A stretch of DNA of 64,000 bases from Bradyrhizobium algeriense (GTDB lineage: Bacteria > Pseudomonadota > Alphaproteobacteria > Rhizobiales > Xanthobacteraceae). The first letter of the stretch is position 1, and each line of letters begins with the position of its first letter. Where the stretch lies: the NCBI RefSeq assembly GCF_036924595.1, contig NZ_JAZHRV010000001.1, forward strand, positions 6,413,501 to 6,477,500, read 5' to 3'. The notes under the pieces are model-generated. The model did no database searches, had not been told where the DNA came from, and saw only the letters and a list, made by a program, of their open reading frames with translations. A program made the position numbers and the translations under genes. Positions 34,234 to 42,700 of the stretch are shown here, piece after piece.

Positions 34234-34249
34234 TGCAACGCCTGTGCCA
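34234..34249 (-). promoter_or_regulatory. sigma-54 (RpoN) promoter for the ABC transporter/amidase operon
   Basis: On the minus strand the sequence reads TGGCACAGGCGTTGCA. Against the -24/-12 consensus TGGCACG-N4-TTGCW it differs only at the seventh position, and the GG-N10-GC spacing is exact. Transcription would start near 34222, about 40 bases before ATG 34184. The site overlaps a perfect 9-bp inverted repeat, CAACGCCTG/CAGGCGTTG (34236-34261). Confidence 0.72.
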
Positions 34250-34340
34250 AGGCAGGCGTTGAGGCAGCCACTTCGTGAGGGGCCATTAGCCGCACAACTC
34301 CCTGTGAATGCGCATGCAAGCGCGCTTTCCATGCTCCATC

Positions 34341-34356
34341 TGGCATCAAGCTTGCA
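34341..34356 (+). promoter_or_regulatory. sigma-54 (RpoN) promoter for the second binding-protein gene
   Basis: Reads TGGCATCAAGCTTGCA: exact GG-N10-GC spacing, with TGGCA and TTGCA blocks and two differences from consensus at positions 6 and 7. A T-run follows. The predicted start is near 34367, about 28 bases before ATG 34395. Between the two promoters lies CACA-N6-TGTG (34293-34306), a possible enhancer-binding site. Confidence 0.65.
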
Positions 34357-34394
34357 TTTTTTAGCTCCAAACCCCGCCCGATGGAGCTTAATTC

Positions 34395-36005
34395 ATGCGC
34401 ACCCGAAATTCGATGCTTCTTGCTGCCGCGGCAATCCTCGGATTGTCTTTAGGCTTGCCTACGATTTCGGCGCGGGCGGAAACCGTTGTGCGCTACGGCA
34501 TTTCGATGGCGGATATCCCGCTGACCACCGGCCAGCCGGATCGCGGCGCCGGCGCCTATCAGTTCTCGGCCTATACGATCTACGATCCGCTGGTCGCCTG
34601 GGAGATGGACGTGTCGGACCGGCCGGGCAAGCTGGTGCCGGGCCTGGCCACCGAGTGGAAAGTCGACGAGGGCGACAAGAAGAAATGGCGCTTTGCCCTG
34701 CGCAAGGGCGTCAAATTCCACGACGGCAGCGAATTCAATGCCGACGCGGTGATCTGGAATCTGGACAAGGTGCTCAATGACAAGGCACCGCAGTTCGACA
34801 AGCGCCAGAGCGCGCAGGTGAAAACCCGCCTACCCTCCGTGGCGAGCTACGCCAAGATCGACGATTCGACCATCGAGATCACGACCAAGGCGGTCGATTC
34901 CTTCTTCCCCTACCAGATGCTGTGGTTCCTGGTCTCCAGCCCCACGCAATATGAAAAGCTCGGCAAGGACTGGGACAAGTTCGCCAGCCAGCCTTCCGGC
35001 ACCGGGCCGTTCAAGCTGACCAAACTTGTCCCGCGCGAACTGGCTGAACTGACCAGGAACGCCGACTATTGGGACAAGAAGCGGCTTCCGAAGGCCGACA
35101 AGATCGTGCTGATCCCGATGCCGGAAGCGCTGACGCGCACCAATGCGCTGCTGGCAGGCCAGGTCGATTTGATCGAGACACCGGCGCCGGACGCGGTGCC
35201 CCAGCTTAAATCCGCCGGCATGAAGATCGTCGACAACGTCACGCCGCATGTCTGGAATTATCATTTGAGCGTATTGCCCGGCTCGCCCTGGACTGATGTC
35301 AGGCTTCGCAAGGCGCTCAATCTCGCGATCGACCGCGAGGCCGTGGTCGGACTGATGAACGGCCTGGCAAAACCCGCCAAGGGCCAGGTCGATCCGTCGA
35401 GCCCGTGGTTCGGCAAGCCGTCCTTTGAACTCAAATACGATGTCGCGGCGGCGAAGAAGCTGGTGCAGGAAGCGGGCTATTCGAAGGAGAAGCCGCTGAA
35501 GGCGACCTTCATCATCGCGCAAGGCGGCACCGGGCAGATGCTGTCGCTGCCGATGAACGAATTCCTGCAGCAGAGCTTTAAGGAAATCGGCATCGATGTT
35601 GACTTCAAGGTGGTCGAGCTCGAGACGCTCTATACGGCATGGCGCAAGGGCGCGGCCGACGAGATGAACGCCGGCATCACCTCCAACAACATCGCCTATG
35701 TCACGTCAGATCCGCTCTACGCGATCGTCCGCTTCTTCCACTCCGGCCAGATCGCGCCGGTCGGCGTCAACTGGGGCGGCTACAAGAACCCCAAGGTCGA
35801 CGCGCTGATCGACGAGGCCAAGCAGACGTTTGATGTCGCCAAGCAGGACGAGCTATTGGCGCAGGCCCATGCGCTGATCGTCGACGACGCCACGCTAGTC
35901 TGGGTCGTGCACGATACCAACCCGCATGCGCTGTCGCCGAAGGTGAAGAAGTTCGTGCAGGCGCAGCACTGGTTTCAGGATTTGACGCAGATCGGGCTGG
36001 AGTGA
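34395..36005 (+). CDS. peptide-type ABC transporter substrate-binding protein (DppA-like), paralogue
   Basis: Periplasmic binding protein of 536 residues, SBP family 5, closely similar over its length to the protein encoded at 32526-34184. A signal peptide covers residues 1-28 (ending ISARAE). Core landmarks are VPGLATEWKVDEGDKKKWRF and KLTKLVPRELAEL. It is monocistronic with respect to transporter genes, so it probably delivers an additional ligand to the membrane complex encoded on the other strand. GGAG lies eight bases before the ATG. Confidence 0.93.
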   Translation: MRTRNSMLLAAAAILGLSLGLPTISARAETVVRYGISMADIPLTTGQPDRGAGAYQFSAYTIYDPLVAWEMDVSDRPGKLVPGLATEWKVDEGDKKKWRFALRKGVKFHDGSEFNADAVIWNLDKVLNDKAPQFDKRQSAQVKTRLPSVASYAKIDDSTIEITTKAVDSFFPYQMLWFLVSSPTQYEKLGKDWDKFASQPSGTGPFKLTKLVPRELAELTRNADYWDKKRLPKADKIVLIPMPEALTRTNALLAGQVDLIETPAPDAVPQLKSAGMKIVDNVTPHVWNYHLSVLPGSPWTDVRLRKALNLAIDREAVVGLMNGLAKPAKGQVDPSSPWFGKPSFELKYDVAAAKKLVQEAGYSKEKPLKATFIIAQGGTGQMLSLPMNEFLQQSFKEIGIDVDFKVVELETLYTAWRKGAADEMNAGITSNNIAYVTSDPLYAIVRFFHSGQIAPVGVNWGGYKNPKVDALIDEAKQTFDVAKQDELLAQAHALIVDDATLVWVVHDTNPHALSPKVKKFVQAQHWFQDLTQIGLE

Positions 36006-36073
36006 GAGTGGCTTGATCCAGAGCGCGCTCCAGCCTGTACAGGCTTGGCTGTCCTGATCTGAAGGAGACAGCC

Positions 36074-36157
36074 ATGACCCCATTTGAAAACAAGGCACCG
36101 CGGCGCCTCAGCATAACCAACGCCGCCCCTGGCAAACCAACGGATCCGCACGAATAG
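36074..36157 (+). CDS. possible micro-protein (27 aa)
   Basis: A 27-codon frame starting with an unusually good ribosome-binding site, GAAGGAGA, five bases before the ATG. It lies 68 bp after the binding-protein gene. A perfect 14-bp palindrome, AGCCTGTACAGGCT (36031-36044), precedes it. The peptide is hydrophilic and proline-rich at the end. Nothing else supports coding, so this is a candidate only. Confidence 0.3.
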   Translation: MTPFENKAPRRLSITNAAPGKPTDPHE

Positions 36158-36256
36158 GGCTCGAGGATTTTGCCCGTCTCACAACTGCCGCACAGCGGTC
36201 ACGTTCGCTGAACGCCTCCGCCGTACTGTAGTCGTATTCCGACGATCATGTGCACG

Positions 36257-36296
36257 GCATGCCTGCTGGGCAGCGCTCAGCAGGCATGCTTTGTTT
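36257..36296 (+). terminator. Rho-independent terminator
   Basis: Perfect 12-bp stem GCATGCCTGCTG (36257-36268) and CAGCAGGCATGC (36278-36289) with a 9-nt loop, followed by TTTGTTT. It ends the transcript of the 34395 gene (and the 36074 frame). The rest of the 36006-36320 gap shows nothing further. Confidence 0.8.
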
Positions 36297-36320
36297 CGTC
36301 TAACGTCATGGGGAACTGCC

Positions 36321-36506
36321 GTGATCAAGATTGCGATTGCAGTGGGTGCAACGCTTGCCGTGGTGACTGCCGCCAGCGCTGCCGACATTCCACGCCGACA
36401 GCCCGTCTATCAGCAAGCTGCCGTCGGCAAGATGCCGATTGGCAAGACCCCGGTCGGGAAGAGCCCAATCGGCAAGGCGCCCGGGCCCGTTGTGTCGCGC
36501 TACTAG
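36321..36506 (+). CDS. small secreted protein with K-x-P-(I/V)-G repeats
   Basis: A 61-residue protein, start GTG 36321 with GGGGA upstream. A signal peptide spans about residues 1-20 (TLAVVTAASAAD). The mature part contains four tandem five-residue units of the form K-x-P-(I/V)-G, encoded by four 15-bp imperfect DNA repeats (about 36422-36481). A basic, low-complexity secreted peptide, function unknown. A TTG ten codons upstream is an alternative start. Confidence 0.6.
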   Translation: MIKIAIAVGATLAVVTAASAADIPRRQPVYQQAAVGKMPIGKTPVGKSPIGKAPGPVVSRY

Positions 36507-36568
36507 CGCACGGCATTGACCGAGGGTCGTTGAACCTGCCTTTGTCGTCGACGGTTGAGGGGCGAAGC

Positions 36569-37219
36569 GTGGCAAGTCGACCTAACAGATTGGGACCATG
36601 GTTGCTTGCGGGACTCACACTCGCAGCTTCGCTCCCAGGCACAATCCCATCGGCTTCTGCACACGAGGCACACAAGCGCTTGGCTGACGCGAATGCGCTT
36701 GTGTCTAGTAACGCGCCTATCCAGCCAAGACCGGCGGCACAGGCGGCTCAAAAGCAGGGCACAGCCAAGGGCCCGTACTACGTCGATTTCAGAGCCAGGA
36801 CGGCGGCGAGCTGGGGACATGCTTTCGTCTGGTACGGGAAGACGAGCGAGCGAGCAGTTGAGGTCGCGGGCCTCACGCCTGCGGGAGACACCTTTGCCTA
36901 CGTGCTGGGGCATTTGACGTGGGTCCCGTCCGAGACCGGGGCGAGCTATGGCGATCTTGATCCGGAGTACCTGACCGCGAGCTACCGGGTTTACCTGAGT
37001 GAGCCGGACGCAAAGAGGGTGTTCGCTTACATCAAGAAATTGCAAGCGAGTTCACCGGTCTGGAACGCGGAAACATCCAATTGCACGGCGTTTATCGGCA
37101 GCATCGCAAGTTTTATGGGACTGAAAGTGCCTCTCCGCTGGCAGCGTCCCGAGAACTACGTCAACAGCCTCAAGGAAATGAATAGCGGTCGCCAGATGGT
37201 CCGCCTGTCGTCGGAATAG
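36569..37219 (+). CDS. conserved secreted protein, possible NlpC/P60- or LRAT-like fold
   Basis: A 216-residue exported protein. With GTG 36569 (GAGGGG upstream), residues 1-36 form a signal peptide (LLAGLTLAASLPGTIPSASA). The mature domain has a conserved look: YYVDFRARTAASWGHAFVWYG with His, then NCTAFIGSIASF with Cys about 100 residues later. A His-then-Cys order fits permuted NlpC/P60 or LRAT-type hydrolases, but this is only pattern resemblance. Next to the 61-residue secreted protein; no functional assignment is possible. Confidence 0.65.
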   Translation: MASRPNRLGPWLLAGLTLAASLPGTIPSASAHEAHKRLADANALVSSNAPIQPRPAAQAAQKQGTAKGPYYVDFRARTAASWGHAFVWYGKTSERAVEVAGLTPAGDTFAYVLGHLTWVPSETGASYGDLDPEYLTASYRVYLSEPDAKRVFAYIKKLQASSPVWNAETSNCTAFIGSIASFMGLKVPLRWQRPENYVNSLKEMNSGRQMVRLSSE

Positions 37220-37227
37220 CTGGCGCT

Positions 37228-37452
37228 GTAGGGTGGGTAGAGCGAAGCGAAACCCATCAAATCCCTGCGCGGAAACATGATGGATATCGCTTCCGCCTTC
37301 GCTCGTTGAGCTACGGCGGACAAGTCGCTCCACCCATCCTGCATTCCGCGGAGAATGCGTAGGGTGGGCAAAGGCGCGTTTGCGCCGTGCCCACCATCTC
37401 TCGTCGAGCATTGTCGTGAATGGTGGGCACGCTTCGCTTTGCCCACCCTACG
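37228..37452. repeat. double copy of the GGTGGGCAAAGGCGC-family repeat
   Basis: Two units: the first (37228-37345) has GTAGGGTGGGTAGAGCGAAG, the GAGCTACGGCGGACAA segment and CTCCACCCATCCTGC; the second (37360-37452) has GTAGGGTGGGCAAAGGCGCG and GCTTCGCTTTGCCCACCCTAC as arms. It separates convergent genes. Confidence 0.88.
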
Positions 37453-37458
37453 GTTCTG

Positions 37459-39684
37459 TCACTTCGTCAGCAGCGCGAAGGCGCCGTTCCAGTCTTCCGG
37501 CGGCGGATTTTCGAGATAGCCGCGGATGCGGGCTTCGTACAAGTTGTACAGCAGCTCCAGCGAGCGCGCCTCGTCGGTCTTGCGGCCGCGCGCGATCGCC
37601 GCCAGCGCGCCATCCCAGTCGCGTGTGCGATAGCAGGAGAGCATCTCGATGGTCAGGTTGCGCAGGCGCTGGAAGCGGCCGGACTGCGCGATGTCCTCAC
37701 GGCCGGCGATGGCGTAGATCACCTCCGGCTCCTTCTTGCCCTTCACCATGATGAAGTCGAGTTCGAGGATCGCGAACTTGTCCTTGACCGCCAGCGCGGT
37801 CCTGGAGCCGACGATGATCGGGAAGCCATATTCCTTCGACTGCCCCTCAAGGCGCGAGGCCAGATTAACGCTATCGCCGAACACCGAATAATTGAACTTG
37901 AGATCGGATCCCATATTGCCGACCACGCAGATGCCGGTATTGAGACCGACGCCGACATTGAGCGGAATGAACGGACGCCCTTCGTCCTTTGCCTCCTGCT
38001 CGCGCGCCTGATTGAGTTCGTCGACATGCTCCAGCATGTCGAGCGCGGCCTCGCAGGCGTTGAGCTCATGATCCTTGTCGTCGAGCGGCGCGTTCCAGAA
38101 CGCCATGATGGCGTCGCCCATGTATTTGTCGATAAAACCCTTGCGCGCGAGAATCGCGTTGGTGAGCGGTGTCAGGAAGCGATTCATCAGCGCGGTGAGG
38201 CCTTGCGGATCGTTCTTGTAGGTCTCCGAGATCGAGGTGAAGCCGCGCATGTCGGAGAACATGATGGTCATCTCGCGCTCCTCGCCGCCAAGCACCAGCT
38301 TTTCCGGCGACTGCGCGAGCTGTTCCACCAGCACCGGCGACATGTATTGCGCGAAGGCCCCACGGATCTGCTTGCGCTGTTGCTGCTCGCGCACGAAGCT
38401 CGAAAAGATCAGGGTGAGGTAGATCGCCGTGGTCGACATCAAGGGGTAGGTGAAGTCGATCAGGAGCCTGTGCTGTATGTAGAAAAATGCCGACGTTCCG
38501 ATCAGGGCGGTCGCAAACGCCCCGCCAAGCGCGACCAGCGTGATCGGACCGAACAACGGCGCGAACGCGATCACCAGAAGCCCAAACAGCAGCGCGGTCG
38601 CGAATTCGACCGCAATGCCGTAGATCGGCTGGGAGATCACCGCCCCGGTCAACGCGCTTTCCAGAATCTGGGCGTGGATTTCCACGCCCGGCATGTTCTC
38701 CGAAACCGGCGTGGTCTTGATGTCGTTGAGACCGACGGCCGAGGTGCCGATCAGGACCAGCTTGCCCGCGATCATTTCGGGCGCAACGGTCTTTTGCAGC
38801 ACGTTGATTACCGGAACGTAGAGCGAAGGATCTTGGCGGGCGTAGTGAACCCAAAGCTGGCCACTGCCATCGGTCGGAAGCTGAAAGCCCTTGATGCCGA
38901 GGCTCTTGATGCCGGCCTTCTCGGACTTGATCAGGATCGTACCCGAGCCGGCGGCAACCCGAAGTATCTCGAAACTCAGCGAGGGCATGGTCTGGCCCTG
39001 CGCCAGCATGATCATCGGCACGCGCCGCACGATGCCGTCGCGCTCGGGCTTGATCGTGAAGAGGCCGCGCCCGGCAGCGGCATGTTCCAGCACCTTGGTG
39101 TTGCGCAGCAGGCCCGGGAACTGGAACATGAAGCGTTGCGGCTCCTCACCCAGCATCGCCAGGCCCGTCACCGGAAGCGTCTTGTCGAGCGCGGCCAGTT
39201 CTTCCGCGGCCCCCGATTCACCAAGCACCACGCGCGACTTGCGGATGGCTTCGGCGAAGACCTCGTCGTTGCTCGGCAGCGCCCGCAATTTGGCGCGGGT
39301 GTCCTCATCGAGGTTGCGGAACGTATCGGCCGCATCGGAGGGATTGAGCCGGTCCGGCTCCGGAAACACCGCGTCGAACGCGATCACGAGGGCGCCCAGC
39401 CTGGTCAGCTCGGTAATGAGATCGGCGATCCGCGTCCGCGGCCATGGCCACTGGCCGATCTTTTCCAGGCTCTTGTCGTCGATATCGACGATGGTGACCG
39501 GCCTCGCCGTCTTCTTGCGGGGATCGAGCCGCTGGAAGAAATCGAAGGTCCTGACCCGAACTTCCTCGACCGGCGCCGGGTCAGCAAGGCGCAGCGCGGC
39601 AAACCCGATCAGCAGCGCAAGGCACAGCAGCCGGGCATAGCCGATGCGCCGCTTGAACCACCTCGGTAGAGCCCGGAGCTTCAT
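37459..39684 (-). CDS. CHASE2-domain adenylate/guanylate cyclase
   Basis: Class III cyclase of 741 residues. An N-terminal membrane helix (residues about 18-33) leads to a periplasmic CHASE2 sensor domain (about 35-345; VTIVDIDDKSLEKIGQWPWPRTRIADLI is typical). Three membrane helices (about 350-425) are followed by the cyclase domain (about 455-640) with metal-binding FSDMRGFTS and KYMGDAIMAFW, and NYSVFGDSVNLASRLE. It makes cAMP or cGMP in response to an envelope signal. It follows the giant FecR/VCBS gene by 90 bp on the same strand, so the two are probably co-transcribed. Confidence 0.93.
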   Translation of the reverse strand: MKLRALPRWFKRRIGYARLLCLALLIGFAALRLADPAPVEEVRVRTFDFFQRLDPRKKTARPVTIVDIDDKSLEKIGQWPWPRTRIADLITELTRLGALVIAFDAVFPEPDRLNPSDAADTFRNLDEDTRAKLRALPSNDEVFAEAIRKSRVVLGESGAAEELAALDKTLPVTGLAMLGEEPQRFMFQFPGLLRNTKVLEHAAAGRGLFTIKPERDGIVRRVPMIMLAQGQTMPSLSFEILRVAAGSGTILIKSEKAGIKSLGIKGFQLPTDGSGQLWVHYARQDPSLYVPVINVLQKTVAPEMIAGKLVLIGTSAVGLNDIKTTPVSENMPGVEIHAQILESALTGAVISQPIYGIAVEFATALLFGLLVIAFAPLFGPITLVALGGAFATALIGTSAFFYIQHRLLIDFTYPLMSTTAIYLTLIFSSFVREQQQRKQIRGAFAQYMSPVLVEQLAQSPEKLVLGGEEREMTIMFSDMRGFTSISETYKNDPQGLTALMNRFLTPLTNAILARKGFIDKYMGDAIMAFWNAPLDDKDHELNACEAALDMLEHVDELNQAREQEAKDEGRPFIPLNVGVGLNTGICVVGNMGSDLKFNYSVFGDSVNLASRLEGQSKEYGFPIIVGSRTALAVKDKFAILELDFIMVKGKKEPEVIYAIAGREDIAQSGRFQRLRNLTIEMLSCYRTRDWDGALAAIARGRKTDEARSLELLYNLYEARIRGYLENPPPEDWNGAFALLTK

Positions 39685-39774
39685 GGCTTCGATTGTTCGC
39701 TAACTGACGGCGCCAGACAAGCCGGAAGATAGCACCGGCATCAAGGATGCTGGCGGGAATTGCGAAGGGCCATA

Positions 39775-42700
39775 CTAGTGATGCGGCGAGACGATAAAGT
39801 CGCTCGCATGCAGGCTGCTGACCGCGACCCCCTTGAGGGTGATGATGTCGCCGTGATCGAGCGTGATCCGCGTGTCCGCGGCATCTGTCGGGCTCGCCGT
39901 CGCATGGGCGCTAAGCCACGTCTCGATAGTTGACGAATCTACCTCGGAGAACGCACGGAGATCGATATGGTCCTCGCCCTGCGTGAAGTCAGTGATCTCA
40001 TCGGCGCTCGGGTCGTCGTATTGGGATGCCGGCGCAAACACGAACTGGTCGGCCTTCGCGTTGCCGGTCAGCGTGTCGTTGCCTCCGGTTGCGAAAATGA
40101 CGTCCTTTTCGTCCGTGCCTTCGAGCGCGGCGCCATTCGATCCGGATTGCTGGAACACGAAATTAAGGGTGTCGCTGTGGCCATTGGCGTCTGTCGCAAT
40201 CACCGTGACGATGTCGCTCACCTCGGTATCGCCGTTGTAGTCCGTCGGTGTGTAAATGATGCCGTTGGCAAACTGGGCATTGATTTCCGAAACGTTGCCC
40301 GCGCTCACCGGGGAAAGCGTGCCGTACACAGCGCTCGTCGTGATCGTAACGTCGGAAGCCTGGTCGTCGTTAGACAAGTTGATGTCAAAAACGGTGGTGG
40401 TAACTGCGGCGTCGTCGTTCGCTTCAACCCTGATGCTTTCAGCGCTCAGGACCAGCGCCCCGTCGACGCCGGTGACGTTCACCTTGAGATGCCCATCGCT
40501 TCCGAGCGCCCCGTCGGAAGCGGTGTAGGTGAAATCGTCTTGCACGGTAACGCCATGGTCCAGCGCGGCGACCGCCGCTGCCTGTGCGGAGGTAGCGCCG
40601 AGCGTGTAGGTGTAGTCGCCGGTCGCCTGGTCAATGACAACCCGGCCGTAGGTGCCATCAACCGTAATGTGGCCAGACGCCGCGACGCCGTTGACGACGT
40701 TCAACACGGAAAGCGTGTCGTGTTCGGCGTCAGTGTCGTTGGCGAGCAGGTGACCGGTGATACTTCCCGTGTTGCCGGTAATCGATGCGACATCGTCGGT
40801 TGCGACCGGCGCGTCGTTGATCGGCGTGATATCGATGGTCGCGGTGGCGGTTGCGGTCTGGCTGCCGTTCGATCCGCTGTTGCCAGCGTCGTTGACGGAC
40901 AGCGTCAGGCCGGTCGATGCGCTCGGATTGTCCGAATTCGCGGTGTAGCTTATCGTGCCGGAATTGTCTCCGGAGAGCAGCGCTTCGATGTAGTCGACCA
41001 GTCCGGTGATCGTCACGGAGGACGTACCGTTGCCGGTGACCGAAACGTCGTTTCCACCCAGGGCGACGTCCAGGATGCCTTGGCCGACGGAGAGGGTCAC
41101 CGTTTCGGTGCCGCCATTGCCATCGATATCAGCGACATGCAAGCCGGTGCCGCTGATGACCAGCGGCGCTTGTTCAGTCGCAACGTAATGCGTTGCAGGC
41201 GCGGCCGCGGTCGGCGCGTCGTTGACCGCCGTCACCGTCAGCGTTGCGGTATCCGACGTCACGGAGAAAGCGGTGGAGCCGCCCGCTGCCGAGACGTCCG
41301 CCATGGTGCCGTGGATGCCAGTCGTTTGATCCCACGCCACATACGTGAACGTGTCCGTCCCGCCATCTTCGCCGTCGGGAACGAACCTGACCTTGTCGGT
41401 CGCCGCCAGCAGCAACGCGGAGCCGCCCGACACCGCCGGGAAAGCGACGAACGTGCTGCCGTCGGTGGAATATTCCCAGTGGCCATGCGCGCTGGTCGTA
41501 GCGGTGATAGCGATGCCTTGCAGCGCGCCGTGATCGACGTCGGCAATGCTGGCTCCGAGGAACGAGGCGACCGTCTGGCCGGCATTCGCGGTCTGGTCTT
41601 CGGTAATCGTGATCAGCGACGGCGCCGACGCGGTCAGGACCGGCGCGTCGTTGGTGCCGGTGACGGTGATCGTGAAAGTCTGTGACGTGATCCCGCTATC
41701 GCCATCGTTGATCGCGACCGTATAGGTCAGCGTAACGGACTCGGTCTCGGCCAGATAATCGAACGCGGTCGAGGCCGCCGAGAACGACAGATCGACAGAG
41801 CCGGACGACGAGCCGGCGGCCTTGGTCACGGTACCCCGCGTCACCAGGGCGACCAGCGCCGCCTCGTCGAGCGCAAGACCCGTGGTGGTGCCGGACGCCG
41901 CGGCGCCGGTGATGGCAGCGGTGTGGCCGACATCAGACAGGTCGCGATCGGTGAAAGTGACTGATATCGTCGTTGTCAGCGGCGCGGTATCGGTTTGCTC
42001 GGAGATGCCCTGCTTCGCGATATCGGCGATTTCAGGCGCGTCGTTGCTGCCATTGACGGTGACGATAACATCCTGCGACGTGACGCCACCATGGTGATCG
42101 TCGACCTCGACGGTGTAGGTCAGCGTGACCGTCTCGCCATCAGCAAGGTAGTCGAAATAGCTATCCGGTGCCGAGAACGACCAGGACTTCGAGCCGGTCT
42201 TCCCATCGGTGGAATCGGCCAGCGGGCCCAGCGACAGCCAGCTAAGTTGGACCGTGCCGTTGGCGAGGCCTGTCGTGACGCCGGAGGCGTGGACGCTCGC
42301 GATCTTGACCGCATGCGTGTCGGTCAGATCGGCGTCGATGAACTTGATCATGCCGCTTGCGGTATCCGGCGTCGTCGAACCGTGAGTGTCGGCGACTTCC
42401 GAAATGGTCGCGGCCTGCAGATCGCTGATGATTTGAGCCGTATCGTTGCTGCCGGTGACGGTGATAGTGATCGGCTTGGTCACCACGCCGCCATGCCCGT
42501 CATTCACGGTTGCCGTGTAGGTCAGGTTGAGGATTTCGCCGTCGGCAAGGAAATCGAATGCACTGTCGGCGACGCTATAACTCCAGCTCGCCGAGCCATT
42601 ATTGGTATTGCCAGAATTCTGCACCACCGTCAGCGGCTCATCCACCGCTGCGATCGCCGCGAGTTGCTTGGCCGTGAGCTGCGAGGTTACGTCGATGCTG

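Noticed and set aside
37420..39669. A 749-codon plus-strand frame
   Set aside because: Antisense shadow of the CHASE2 cyclase, which has recognisable CHASE2 and cyclase motifs.
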